NCBI RefSeq assembly: GCF_008386695.1
Contig: NZ_VUOC01000001.1
Location: 1,400,347-1,464,346 of the forward strand
Reading direction: 5' to 3'
DNA: 64,000 nucleotides
From: Chitinophaga agrisoli
GTDB lineage: Bacteria > Bacteroidota > Bacteroidia > Chitinophagales > Chitinophagaceae
The notes below the pieces were generated by a model, which searched no databases, had not been told where the DNA came from, and saw only the letters and a list, made by a program, of their open reading frames with translations. This document shows positions 36,298 through 44,184 of the stretch, one piece after another. The position numbers and the translations under genes are program-made. The first letter of the stretch is position 1; each line of letters begins with the position of its first letter.

Positions 36298-36711
36298 ATG
36301 CCCTTTTTAACTAATGATGAAATTAATACACATTTATATGGCGAAGTGATTGACGAGATCACGCGCGGAGACGATGAAAAAATACAAGATGCTATAGAGG
36401 CTGCCGTCAGTGAAGCTGAAGGATACCTCACTGCATATGATACTGATGCCATCTTTAGTGCAACTGGTGCAGACCGGCTACCCATACTACTACTTTATGT
36501 AAAAGATATAACAGTATGGCACTTTATTCAGTTATCTAATCCTGGGGTAGATATGGAACTCCGCCAAACGCGCTACGAGAAAGCTATCAAGTGGTTGGAG
36601 CGTGTGCAATCCGGAGATGTTAACCCGCCGTTACCACTACCAGCGCCACCTGAATCTAACAGCAATTTTATAAAGGCCGGGGGCAATCGTAAACGTCATA
36701 ATCATTACTAA
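36298..36711 (+). CDS. DUF1320-family head-tail protein (Mu gp36-like)
   Basis: 137 residues: FLTNDEINTHLYGEVIDEIT, then AIEAAVSEAEGYLTAYDTDA and LLLYVKDITVWHFIQL fit DUF1320 (gp36), a small helical head-completion protein. The C-terminal 30 residues are Pro/Asn/His-rich. Located between terminase and portal, two bases after the terminase stop. Confidence 0.85.
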   Translation: MPFLTNDEINTHLYGEVIDEITRGDDEKIQDAIEAAVSEAEGYLTAYDTDAIFSATGADRLPILLLYVKDITVWHFIQLSNPGVDMELRQTRYEKAIKWLERVQSGDVNPPLPLPAPPESNSNFIKAGGNRKRHNHY

Positions 36712-36713
36712 GA

Positions 36714-38075
36714 ATGGCAAAACAATCGCGCATAACAAAAAAGACGGGTAACGTAGAGGGCGGCGTTATGATTCAAAACATCACAGTACGCCCTGTAGTA
36801 AGACAATCCCAGGATATACAAAAATGGCGTAGCTCTCTCAAAGCTGCTGAGGGTATTGTTCCCAACCGTGTTATGTTATATGACATGTACGCTGATATTC
36901 TCCTGGATGGCACGTTACGGAGCGTGGTAAGCAAGCGGATAAACGGGGTGACTAAAACCCAGCTCATCGGGATGGATAGCAACGGTAAAGAAGTTGAGGC
37001 AATGACCAAACTGGCATCGCGGAGTCAGTTTAGGCATTTACGTAAGGAAGCCAGAAAACACCTTTTTTGGGGCGGGTCTGTATTGGAGCTGGGCAGGAAA
37101 GGTGACGATATTACCGTATGGAGCGCCCCGCGTAAAAATGTGAGGTTTGATATTGGCCGGATCACTTTTGAACAAAGCGGTTGGGAGGGATACGATTATA
37201 GGGAGCCGCCATACAGCAACTATGTTTTTGAATGCGGTGACCGTGACGACCTGGGGCTATTGCTCAGCGCCGCACAATATGTGATATACAAGCGTGGCGG
37301 GTTTGGAGATTGGGCGCAATTTGCAGAGGTGTTTGGTATGCCATTCCGTGAGGCTCGCTATGATGGATATAACGAACAAGTTCGTAAACAGCTGGAAACA
37401 GCATTAAACGAGGCTGGTAGTGCATCATATGCCATCCTGCCAAAAGATGCAGAATTTAAGCTACATGAAACCCGTAACGCATCCGGAAACGGAAATCTGT
37501 ATGATCAGCTCCGGAAAGCCTGCAATGAGGAAATTTGCATCAACATCCTGGGGCAAACAGAAACTACCACCTCCAGTGCCTCCAGCGGCTACGCTCAATC
37601 CAAAACCCATGCAGATGTAGAAGAAAGTATCCTGGAGGATGATAGGCAGGACGAACTTGCTATTTTAAACGAAAAAGTACTGCCGATACTTATTAATCTT
37701 GGATTCCCCTTTGATGGGTGCAGCTTTGCCTACAAGATGCAGCAGGAAAAGCTGAGTAAAAAGGAAAAGGCAGATATTGCTATTAAGCTGAAAAAGGACG
37801 CAAAACTGCCTATCGGTGACGATTATTTTTACGAGGAATTTGGCATTCCTAAACCAGATGATTATGACGCGCAAAAAAAAGCCATGGAGGAAAGTAGTAA
37901 CCCGTTTGCTCCTGATAATTCTGAGCCAGATGATGAAGAAGATGGTGAGGAGGCCCCCCCGCGTAAAACACCCACAAAAGCCAAAAAAGAAGGGCGTAAG
38001 GGGAAACTATCTTTTTGGGACCGGATGCGTTTAAAACTTGCTGATTTTTTCGACCTAGCCCCCGCCGAATATTAG
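36714..38075 (+). CDS. Portal protein (DUF935, Mu gp29-like)
   Basis: 453 residues. DUF935 features: VRPVVRQSQDIQKWRSSLKA, MLYDMYADILLDGTLRSVVS, HLFWGGSVLELGRKGDDITV, KRGGFGDWAQFAEVFGMPFR, then GQTETTTSSASSGYAQSKTH. The C-terminus is acidic, then Lys-rich, ending LADFFDLAPAEY. The dodecameric portal occupies one capsid vertex. Near its stop codon is an in-frame slippery heptamer that could send a fraction of ribosomes into the next gene (see the entry at 38045). Confidence 0.92.
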   Translation: MAKQSRITKKTGNVEGGVMIQNITVRPVVRQSQDIQKWRSSLKAAEGIVPNRVMLYDMYADILLDGTLRSVVSKRINGVTKTQLIGMDSNGKEVEAMTKLASRSQFRHLRKEARKHLFWGGSVLELGRKGDDITVWSAPRKNVRFDIGRITFEQSGWEGYDYREPPYSNYVFECGDRDDLGLLLSAAQYVIYKRGGFGDWAQFAEVFGMPFREARYDGYNEQVRKQLETALNEAGSASYAILPKDAEFKLHETRNASGNGNLYDQLRKACNEEICINILGQTETTTSSASSGYAQSKTHADVEESILEDDRQDELAILNEKVLPILINLGFPFDGCSFAYKMQQEKLSKKEKADIAIKLKKDAKLPIGDDYFYEEFGIPKPDDYDAQKKAMEESSNPFAPDNSEPDDEEDGEEAPPRKTPTKAKKEGRKGKLSFWDRMRLKLADFFDLAPAEY

Positions 38076-38215
38076 CGGCAATACGGGGGCTGCCAGGTAA
38101 TACGGATGAACAGCTGAGCGCTATTTTAACACCGCTTTATACCGATGATTGTTGCCAGGGTGATCATAAGTTATCCGGGATAAGTGTTGATGATCTTGCC
38201 GCTGAGCTGGCGAAG
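38045..38215 (+). other. Possible -1 frameshift site and start-less 5' extension of the minor head gene
   Basis: In the portal frame the bases T TTT TTC at 38045-38051 form a canonical X XXY YYZ slippery heptamer. In the -1 frame a stop (TGA 38042-38044) lies immediately before it, and the frame is then open through to the minor head protein. The translated stretch (SPRILAAIRGLPGNTDEQLS, then AILTPLYTDDCCQGDHKL and SVDDLAAELAKMVNNI) looks like real protein. It contains no ATG, GTG or TTG before 38216. Either a portal-head fusion is made by frameshifting or a rare start codon is used. No strong downstream stem was found. Confidence 0.5.
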
Positions 38216-38950
38216 ATGGTGAATAATATATGGCTGCAAAAGGGGATGCCCAAAGCTATCGACAAGGATGTTACGCGGGCATTTGCAAAACGATTGTATA
38301 AAGGTACTGAGGCAGGTTATGGTAAAGCCATAACAGATATTAGGTATAACAGTCCGGACTATAAAATGCTGGAGAACCTGCGAAATAATGTATATCAATT
38401 TTCCGGGGCTAAAAACTATCACCAGCTTAAAGCGCTCACGGAGGCGTTAGTTACACCTAACGGTAAACTCCGTAGCAAAGCACAATTCAAGAGAGCCGCT
38501 AAGAAACTGAATGTTAAATATGTGGAGACCTGGTTAAACGCGGAGTATGATATGGCGGTTACCAGCGCCCGCATGGCGAGCATGTGGCAGGATATTGTAG
38601 GCGAGGGTATGGACACTATGTTGGAATTTGACGCGGTCCTGGATGATCGTACAACGGACATATGTAAATCCTTAAACGGCGTACGCAAGCCTGCCGGTGA
38701 CTCATTTTGGAAAAGGTATTTCTTACCTAATCATTGGGGGGAACGCAGCACTATCCGTAAGGGAGTATCAGGAAAGGCAACACCTGATAAAAAGATAGTG
38801 CATCCGGAGAAAATGCCTGCAATGTTTGCCGTAAATCTAGCGGAGAAAGGGCTGGTGTTCCCTCCTGGGCATCCCTATTGGGACGGCATACCGGACGATG
38901 TGCGCAATGATGCTTTGAGCCTTATACCTAAGACGAAACGGAAAAAATAA
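38216..38950 (+). CDS. Minor head protein (phage Mu gpF / SPP1 gp7-like)
   Basis: 244 residues from the ATG at 38216, though the frame is coding-like back to 38051. MuF-type features: KRLYKGTEAGYGKAITDIRY, YDMAVTSARMASMWQDI, EFDAVLDDRTTDICKSLNGV, then KRYFLPNHWGERSTIRKGVS. The Asp/Thr/Cys motif at LDDRTTDIC matches the conserved core of the family. It aids DNA packaging or ejection and resides at the portal vertex. Directly followed by the gpG-like gene, two bases after its stop. Confidence 0.85.
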   Translation: MVNNIWLQKGMPKAIDKDVTRAFAKRLYKGTEAGYGKAITDIRYNSPDYKMLENLRNNVYQFSGAKNYHQLKALTEALVTPNGKLRSKAQFKRAAKKLNVKYVETWLNAEYDMAVTSARMASMWQDIVGEGMDTMLEFDAVLDDRTTDICKSLNGVRKPAGDSFWKRYFLPNHWGERSTIRKGVSGKATPDKKIVHPEKMPAMFAVNLAEKGLVFPPGHPYWDGIPDDVRNDALSLIPKTKRKK

Positions 38951-38952
38951 CC

Positions 38953-39528
38953 ATGGACCAGATACCGCAGCTGAAGCAAATAGAGCGACATTTTAAGCAG
39001 GTTTTATTATATGCGCCCGGCATGGCGGGTAACGAGGCTGTTAACTTTTTTTTAGATCGGTTTAGAGAACGAAATTGGTTAAACATTAGACGATCAGCCT
39101 GGAAAGATAGGAAAGACCCTACAAAGTGGGGACCAGCAAAGCGGAATAAAGGACGTGCCATCCTGGTATTGAGCGGCAGGCTACGGCGGAGCATTCGTAT
39201 AACAAGTATCGCAAACCTGCAAGTACATATTGGTTCAGACGCGCCTTATGCCAAAGCCCACAATGAGGGGTTTAAAGGCATCGTAACGCAGCACGTAAGC
39301 CCGTACACACGTAAGGTAAACAGGACTGGGATTATTAAAAGGACGGCGCTTAAAACGCGCTCAAAGATTAAGTGGGGTAAAGTGACGGTCCGGGAGACAA
39401 CGGTTAAAGGACATACCCGAAAGATCAAACAGAACATTCCGCGCCGTCAATTTATGGGGCGAAGCCAACAGCTGGACGAAAAGATTAAACGCCTGCTTAT
39501 AGCAGAATTAATGAAGGGAATACGTTAA
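38953..39528 (+). CDS. Virion morphogenesis protein (Mu gpG-like, tail completion)
   Basis: 191 residues, very basic. KNKGRAILVLSGRLRRSIRI-like text (read as NKGRAILVLSGRLRRSIRIT), IGSDAPYAKAHNEGFKGIV, and a C-terminal RRQFMGRSQQLDEKIKRLL are the standard signature of the gpG/Phage_tail_S family. It joins head and tail or completes the neck. Confidence 0.85.
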   Translation: MDQIPQLKQIERHFKQVLLYAPGMAGNEAVNFFLDRFRERNWLNIRRSAWKDRKDPTKWGPAKRNKGRAILVLSGRLRRSIRITSIANLQVHIGSDAPYAKAHNEGFKGIVTQHVSPYTRKVNRTGIIKRTALKTRSKIKWGKVTVRETTVKGHTRKIKQNIPRRQFMGRSQQLDEKIKRLLIAELMKGIR

Positions 39529-39538
39529 AATATTTTAT

Positions 39539-40057
39539 ATGCCAGAGGATTTATTATTATCACCGGAGGAAAGCCTTTACCAGCAGATAATACAGCGAGT
39601 GACAGAGAAAGTGCCGGAGGTACGGTACATTGACCTGGATCTAGGCCAGTTGGAAAACTACGAACTGCGCCCCCCTGTCAGCTGGCCCTGCTTGTTGATT
39701 GACCTGGACGAATCGCGTTACAGTGATACCGGCAATAAGTTATACCAGGTGGTGGAGCTGGCTATTACCTTTCGCATTGGCTTAGTGAAATATACTGACA
39801 GCAATAATTTAACGCCAACTAACATTAGGCCCAATGCGCTAAAGTATTTCCGATTGGAAAACAAGCTATTTATGGCCCTTCATGGCTGGGAACCGGAGGG
39901 ATTTGGGCCGTTAACCAGGTTTGGTGCCGGAACAGAAAAACGGGATGATGATATAAGAGTCAGGGTTGTGAGGTATCAGTTATGTTACACGGATATGACA
40001 GCGGCGCCGCAGAGTACTAAGGTGGCGCGCCCGACTCCCACGATTAATAAAGGCTGA
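39539..40057 (+). CDS. Tail terminator-like protein (Mu gp37 position)
   Basis: 172 residues. The central part is an alternating alpha/beta domain (LRPPVSWPCLLIDLDESRYS; YQVVELAITFRIGLVKYTDS), the fold of tail terminator proteins of Bacteroidota phages. It is the last rightward late gene. Its stop codon (TGA 40055-40057) lies immediately beside the stop of the leftward gene ending at 40058, with no base between them. Confidence 0.65.
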   Translation: MPEDLLLSPEESLYQQIIQRVTEKVPEVRYIDLDLGQLENYELRPPVSWPCLLIDLDESRYSDTGNKLYQVVELAITFRIGLVKYTDSNNLTPTNIRPNALKYFRLENKLFMALHGWEPEGFGPLTRFGAGTEKRDDDIRVRVVRYQLCYTDMTAAPQSTKVARPTPTINKG

Positions 40058-40384
40058 TTAGTCCCAGCGCATCCAGGCGTATTTTTCACGAAAGTACTTT
40101 ACGGTGGGATCGGATGCGCGTAGCTCCTTTAATATGCCGCTATTTTTAGCGAGCATATCCACAATGGTACGCTCTTGAATAAAAAATTCATTTGCGAGCG
40201 TTTTGAGCGCCCTTTCATATTGGAAAGCCTGCAATCTTACATAATAATAGTAACGACAGATAAGGGCCTCATTTCTACGTAAAATGAGCATCTCAGAACG
40301 GCCCTTTCTTTCAGTGGTGGGAGTGGTATTAAGGACGGTTTGATCTTCAAAAAGGGAGGTATATATTGAACGATTGCCGCGCAT
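40058..40384 (-). CDS. Bacteroidota phage protein with a helix-turn-helix-like region, candidate late regulator
   Basis: 108 residues from the ATG at 40384; the ORF may also open at a GTG (40393). LRRNEALICRYYYYVRLQAF, then QYERALKTLANEFFIQERTI, then VDMLAKNSGILKELRA is a family common in Bacteroidota Mu-like phages and mobile elements, with an HTH-like core at EFFIQERTIVDML. It has its own promoter with a palindrome across it and converges on the late operon, the position of a middle/late switch gene. A role as Mor/C-like activator is inference only. Confidence 0.65.
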   Translation of the reverse strand: MRGNRSIYTSLFEDQTVLNTTPTTERKGRSEMLILRRNEALICRYYYYVRLQAFQYERALKTLANEFFIQERTIVDMLAKNSGILKELRASDPTVKYFREKYAWMRWD

Positions 40385-40424
40385 ATTGTACACAATATTA
40401 CCTCTCTTTTAAACATGCTTCAAA
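40383..40424 (-). promoter_or_regulatory. Promoter with overlapping palindromic operator
   Basis: On the minus strand, TTTG (40424-40421), a 20-nt spacer and TAATATTG (40400-40393) make a Bacteroidota promoter with one mismatch in the -7 box. A palindrome with arms ATATTGT and ACAATAT (40383-40398, 2-bp centre) covers the -7 box and runs to the start codon, a place where a bound protein would block the polymerase. Confidence 0.6.
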
Positions 40425-40438
40425 AAAAGATATAAACA

Positions 40439-40463
40439 AAAGCCAGGCTAAATGCCCGGCTTT
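40439..40463 (-). terminator. Terminator of the early operon
   Basis: Arms AAAGCC (40439-40444) / GGCTTT (40458-40463) with a GC-rich loop, T-rich beyond on the minus strand. It lies 5 bp after the stop of the 131-residue gene and separates it from the independently promoted gene at 40058. Confidence 0.6.
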
Positions 40464-40467
40464 CATG

Positions 40468-40863
40468 TTAAAATTTGATCCGTGTCAGTAAATAAGCCAC
40501 GCCCTCCTGAACGGTTCCCCCTTCTTTTGCTATCCAACTTTTAACCACCTCTATAGCATCAGGCGTTAAATGTGTGGGTACTGAGTGTGTTTTAAGTAAT
40601 GATAATATTTCATCATCCATTAGTTTATCCGCTGCCGATACAATTATGGGAAAAAAGTACCGGCCATCAGCGGTGATACGGGTATGCGCGCCCCGGTCCT
40701 CACCTTCGTACGTTGGGAGATGCAATTCAGCATCATAACGTACACCGGCGGTGGAGGGGTGAATATCAATTATTGTGCATTTAATTGCCCTGGCAAAAGG
40801 ATATAGGATAAATAAAGCCTCTTCATTTGTTTCAAGTGCAGGAATAATAGCCTTTGACTGCAT
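40468..40863 (-). CDS. Hypothetical prophage protein
   Basis: 131 residues, soluble, mixed alpha/beta, no family that I recognise. It contains EEALFILYPFARAIKCTIID and a Ser-His-Thr-rich VPTHLTPDAIEVVKSWIAKE. It sits alone between two terminators (40439 and 40974), so it is probably transcribed separately from the rest of the early operon. Confidence 0.6.
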   Translation of the reverse strand: MQSKAIIPALETNEEALFILYPFARAIKCTIIDIHPSTAGVRYDAELHLPTYEGEDRGAHTRITADGRYFFPIIVSAADKLMDDEILSLLKTHSVPTHLTPDAIEVVKSWIAKEGGTVQEGVAYLLTRIKF

Positions 40864-40973
40864 GTATTATAGATGTTCAGTAGCCCTGTCCCCGGTTAAC
40901 GGCGCTAAGTTACATAGAGTAAACAGGAGGTACGGAGGGGATTTTTCCGGTATTTTATGACAAAAAATAAAAA

Positions 40974-40993
40974 ACCGGGCCATTTGGCCCGGT
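40974..40993 (-). terminator. Strong intrinsic terminator inside the early region
   Basis: Perfect 8-bp stem ACCGGGCC (40974-40981) / GGCCCGGT (40986-40993) with an ATTT loop. On the minus strand it is followed by a T-rich run (plus-strand AAAAAATAAAAAA). It ends the long early transcript after the GemA-like gene. Confidence 0.85.
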
Positions 40994-41016
40994 GCAGTTG
41001 TATGCAGATATGGTGA

Positions 41017-41454
41017 TTATGATTTTTTTAATCGTGCCAGGTACGGGCCGTTTTCAAATTGAGTAACCAGGGCGGGCAGCTCCATGTAGGTGTGATCATC
41101 CAAGCGTTTGTGATTAGCCCCAAATCTTATACACCAATCGTTAAGCCGCCCTATATCAATCTTGCCTCCGTCCTTTGTCCATCCGCACTCAATAGCCAGG
41201 CCGATTATCTTAAACTTCATTGTGTTTGTTGCCTCATATATTTTGCCCGCGTTACGCCCGCCCGCTTTCATACCTATGTTAACTTTTATTTCCTCCAGGT
41301 GTGTGATCATCTTTACGGCTTCAGCATCTGTCATTGAGGCGCTACTGGCTGTGCGGCCACCGGTGAACCCCAACACCATATCAGCCTTTTGCTCCTGGTT
41401 TCTCGTCTCCTTCAGCAATATGTGGAGCTTTGCAAGGTGTCCTTTTGATGGCAT
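41017..41454 (-). CDS. GemA-like regulatory protein (DUF1018-like)
   Basis: 145 residues. The order of phrases AKLHILLKETRNQEQKADMV, then SASMTDAEAVKMITHLEEIK, GWTKDGGKIDIGRLNDWCIR and DHTYMELPALVTQFEN, follows the layout of GemA/DUF1018 proteins, which in Mu influence host gene expression. It is the last gene of the early operon and starts 2 bp after its neighbour ends. Confidence 0.6.
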   Translation of the reverse strand: MPSKGHLAKLHILLKETRNQEQKADMVLGFTGGRTASSASMTDAEAVKMITHLEEIKVNIGMKAGGRNAGKIYEATNTMKFKIIGLAIECGWTKDGGKIDIGRLNDWCIRFGANHKRLDDHTYMELPALVTQFENGPYLARLKKS

Positions 41455-41456
41455 AA

Positions 41457-41894
41457 CTATAGTTTTTTCCAGTCGTTAAGATATTCTTGCTTTTTAAGCC
41501 AGGTAGCGGCAATCATTGGTTTGTACCATGTATTTCGCTGGCAATACCCGCGATACTCTATAGCCGCTTTCCATGCCAAAACCTGGTTTGTTTTACTCAT
41601 TTTATCCCACTCATGCGGCAACAAATGCATATTTCTGGAGTAGGGGTATTCCTGCTTAAAATCATCTAAAGAAACGGTAAATTCTGATTCAACCAGGGTG
41701 AGCGCCAGACCTTTGAATCTGTTCTCAATATTTGTGACGAACACCGGAATAACAGCCGTCATTAACTGGTTAATGCCAGCAGGTGTAACATCCTTTGCCC
41801 CACGTAAATCAAATAACATAAGTTTGCCCGATTCATCATATAGCAATTCTATAGAGCCTTTGAACTGAGAGGACGAGATATAAAAGAGTCTCAT
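41457..41894 (-). CDS. Hypothetical prophage protein
   Basis: 145 residues, no membrane segment. N-terminal half is beta-rich (LFYISSSQFKGSIELLYDES); C-terminal half is aromatic and basic (YRGYCQRNTWYKPMIAATWL, then KKQEYLNDWKK). No known family. Overlaps the upstream gene by 4 bp, so it is a coupled member of the early operon. Confidence 0.6.
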   Translation of the reverse strand: MRLFYISSSQFKGSIELLYDESGKLMLFDLRGAKDVTPAGINQLMTAVIPVFVTNIENRFKGLALTLVESEFTVSLDDFKQEYPYSRNMHLLPHEWDKMSKTNQVLAWKAAIEYRGYCQRNTWYKPMIAATWLKKQEYLNDWKKL

Positions 41895-42307
41895 AATATT
41901 TCATTTGAACGTATGAAAACAACTGCATCCGTAGCATGTATATTTCTTACCCCGGATTCATCTAACGTATTGATGCCAACGGCATGTTTCCCATCTTCTG
42001 TAACAACATATTCTTTAATGAAATCGTTGGGCAATCCAAATACATTGCCTGGTTTTAAGTCCTGAAACAGCCCGCGCTCACCTGGCTGCAGTTCGGTATG
42101 CCTCATAAATATCACCTCAGTTTTCCCTTTCTTCAATTCATGATGCCGGTGTATAAACGCTGCAATTTCAGTACCCGGCTTAGGCTGGTTAACTGCAACA
42201 TGCGTTCGGGTCTTTTCTATAATCTGCCAAACGGCGAAATCCTTAAGGAAGTGAAAGCGGTCCCCTATGCGTAATTCTGATAATGTGGTCTTAGTATTAC
42301 GATTCAT
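41891..42307 (-). CDS. Hypothetical prophage protein
   Basis: 138 residues. Two similar short beta units are visible: LRIGDRFHFLKDFAVWQIIE, then THVAVNQPKPGTEIAAF near the N-terminus, and LKPGNVFGLPNDFIKEYVVT near the C-terminus, each followed by a K/H-rich turn. It could be a small duplicated beta-barrel domain. No known function. Overlaps its downstream neighbour by 4 bp. Confidence 0.6.
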   Translation of the reverse strand: MNRNTKTTLSELRIGDRFHFLKDFAVWQIIEKTRTHVAVNQPKPGTEIAAFIHRHHELKKGKTEVIFMRHTELQPGERGLFQDLKPGNVFGLPNDFIKEYVVTEDGKHAVGINTLDESGVRNIHATDAVVFIRSNEIL

Positions 42308-42323
42308 GATAATTCATTTAACA

Positions 42324-42953
42324 TTAACTGTTTGCTTCAAAAAACGCCCGCGCAAACCCGCGCGGGGTTGTACTTCTTATTTCAGCTCGTTTTGCAGATG
42401 GGCCTATATTATGCATTAATGAACCGTACAGCGGGAGTGCAGATTGTCCGCTTAGATGTTGGTTAAACTCACCCCAGAGGATTGTATACTTTGTGTATGG
42501 ATCGCCAAAATCACACGGATTAAAGCCCATGCGCCGGTAGGGTATTAATTCGGGGATAAGCTTTTCTATGCGCCCTTTGGGGTTTTCAATCACCCAAAAT
42601 TTAGGTTTTACGATGTCCACAAAATGCAGCACAATTAACACCAAAAAAATGCTAAGCTCCGTAGGGCTTTCAAAAGGTTCATAACCCGTTTGCGGTTCGT
42701 CCTTCGCAGCCCACCATCTGGCTCCACTAGCGCAAAAATCGGTACAAGGGCAAGCGGCAAAAACGCCATGTACTTTTAGTCCGGTATCCTCTATCTCACT
42801 AAGCAGCTTTGAAAACCCTTCCAAAATATCCCCCTCTATCTTCTTATCCCACAACATCACGGGATACCCCGCGTCTATGTAATCTTTTACCCAATTACCG
42901 GTAAAATCATATAAACTTATAATTAGCCTATTATGTATGTCTGCTGAGTTCAT
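42324..42953 (-). CDS. Minimal C5-cytosine-methyltransferase-like protein
   Basis: 209 residues. Motif I-like region LYDFTGNWVKDYIDAGYPVM, then the PC motif in AACPCTDFCASGARWW (Cys about residue 70) and the ENP motif in FWVIENPKGRIEKLIPE (residues 123-125), which are motifs IV and VI of C5 methyltransferases. The long target-recognition domain is missing, so it is either a degenerate relative or a DNA modification enzyme of another substrate. Similar short proteins occur in many phages. Start ATG overlaps the stop of the small zinc-binding gene by 4 bp. Confidence 0.7.
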   Translation of the reverse strand: MNSADIHNRLIISLYDFTGNWVKDYIDAGYPVMLWDKKIEGDILEGFSKLLSEIEDTGLKVHGVFAACPCTDFCASGARWWAAKDEPQTGYEPFESPTELSIFLVLIVLHFVDIVKPKFWVIENPKGRIEKLIPELIPYRRMGFNPCDFGDPYTKYTILWGEFNQHLSGQSALPLYGSLMHNIGPSAKRAEIRSTTPRGFARAFFEANS

Positions 42954-43099
42954 TGTGGTAAGAAATCAAAGTATTGGTTGTAACATATTATGCATACTAT
43001 ATGAGAGACCCCTGGGTGGGAGGCTGGTTGCTGAACATCCGGCAGTACCAGCTCACCACATATTTCGCAGGGGATGGGCGTTATTTCGAGTGCATCCAT
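42950..43099 (-). CDS. 49-residue zinc-ribbon-like protein, coupled to the methyltransferase gene
   Basis: A short gene not long enough for most gene finders. ATG at 43099, TGA at 42952-42950. It contains PCEICGE and IVCIICYN, two CxxC pairs 22 residues apart, a zinc-knuckle pattern. The TGA shares ATGA with the following start, so translation is probably coupled. Confidence 0.6.
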   Translation of the reverse strand: MDALEITPIPCEICGELVLPDVQQPASHPGVSHIVCIICYNQYFDFLPQ

Positions 43100-43102
43100 G
43101 TA

Positions 43103-43360
43103 CTAATTAGTTGATTTAATAACATATGGTCCGGCTATCTCTATTAGGGTATCCTTTTTAAAATAGTAGATGCCGTCTCCATCTTCCTGGTTAACCACCC
43201 CGTTAAATCTATCAGTATAAACAGCGTGATCACCGGAATAAACCGTTATTATATAGTCACGGGACTCGTACTGATGCGTCCGTTTCCAATCCTGGCAGGA
43301 CTGCGTAGTACAGGAACATAATAAAAGACTGAGCGCGATGTAAATAGATCGTTTCTTCAT
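43103..43360 (-). CDS. Small lipoprotein in the prophage early region
   Basis: 85 residues with a lipoprotein signal (RSIYIALSLLLCSCTTQSCQ), cleavage before the Cys in LLLCSC. The mature part (YIITVYSGDHAVYTDRFNGV) is short and beta-like. A lipoprotein made early in infection or by a lysogen could alter the cell surface, for example against superinfection, but nothing proves this. Next gene upstream is also exported. Confidence 0.65.
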   Translation of the reverse strand: MKKRSIYIALSLLLCSCTTQSCQDWKRTHQYESRDYIITVYSGDHAVYTDRFNGVVNQEDGDGIYYFKKDTLIEIAGPYVIKSTN

Positions 43361-43389
43361 TTGTTTAAGCGTTTTTTAAGCGTGAGTTA

Positions 43390-43887
43390 TTAATTGTGCT
43401 TTTTGAAGGTGGTAAACACTAACCTGATGGCGTACCGGTTGCATCTTACATCCCGCATTACCTCCACTGAAACCATATCTCCTTTACGGGTCCAGGTAAC
43501 CCGGCCACCCGCCCAGGCGGATGGAATGTTCAGATTTATGGAATACCAGGGTTGAACAACTGCATATAAAGACACGGGGGCCGCATTTAGCACTCGCATG
43601 TTATATTTAAGCCCCACCGTGTGGGAGCTGACACTGTTAGTTATTTCCGGGTGTACCAGCTCAGGATGGCCGTATTTAAGCAGATCAGCGTTATCTATCC
43701 GGTCTGCTTCCAGGGTGGCCATAAATGAGTGTTTACGATTTGTGGTATAGATTCCACCTTCAATACCCAGGGATGTTAAACCGGCGCGGAAGTCACTGCC
43801 AGCTGTTAGAGAAAATGCTGGGGTGACATGCTGTCCGTAGCAAGCGGAGGCAACGAACAGAGAAAAAAGGACTATTGTTGTTTTCAT
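43390..43887 (-). CDS. Exported hypothetical protein in the prophage early region
   Basis: 165 residues. Signal peptide KTTIVLFSLFVASACYGQ with cleavage after YGQ. The mature part is beta-stranded (SVSSHTVGLKYNMRVLNAAP, then VSLYAVVQPWYSINLNI) and resembles a small outer-membrane or periplasmic barrel. Together with the following lipoprotein gene it makes a surface-related pair inside the early operon. Confidence 0.65.
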   Translation of the reverse strand: MKTTIVLFSLFVASACYGQHVTPAFSLTAGSDFRAGLTSLGIEGGIYTTNRKHSFMATLEADRIDNADLLKYGHPELVHPEITNSVSSHTVGLKYNMRVLNAAPVSLYAVVQPWYSINLNIPSAWAGGRVTWTRKGDMVSVEVMRDVRCNRYAIRLVFTTFKKHN

Positions 43888-43932
43888 GTGTATGTTGGTT
43901 TGAGCGCGTTTAAGCGCGGGTTATCACTTTTG

Positions 43933-44184
43933 TTAATAAATACGATTGTATATGTGCGGGGAATATATAGTTGCGGCGATCTTGTTTAGTTGCGCTACAT
44001 TAACACCCATGCTATATGCCTGCATAACGATTTTGGATATTGCCTCCTCATTTCTGCTATGCGCTGGCAGATTGTGGCATAAGGTTGTAAGCTCCTTTTC
44101 CACAATGGTATCACACATACAGCCTTTACTGTGTAGTTCATTGGTGATCTTTCCCGCCAGGAATGCTAATTGTTGTGTGTTCAT
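43933..44184 (-). CDS. Small hypothetical prophage protein
   Basis: 83 residues: NTQQLAFLAGKITNELHSKG, then CMCDTIVEKELTTLCHNLPA. Mostly helical, four Cys, no known family. Overlaps the upstream ATPase gene by 4 bp. Confidence 0.55.
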   Translation of the reverse strand: MNTQQLAFLAGKITNELHSKGCMCDTIVEKELTTLCHNLPAHSRNEEAISKIVMQAYSMGVNVAQLNKIAATIYSPHIYNRIY

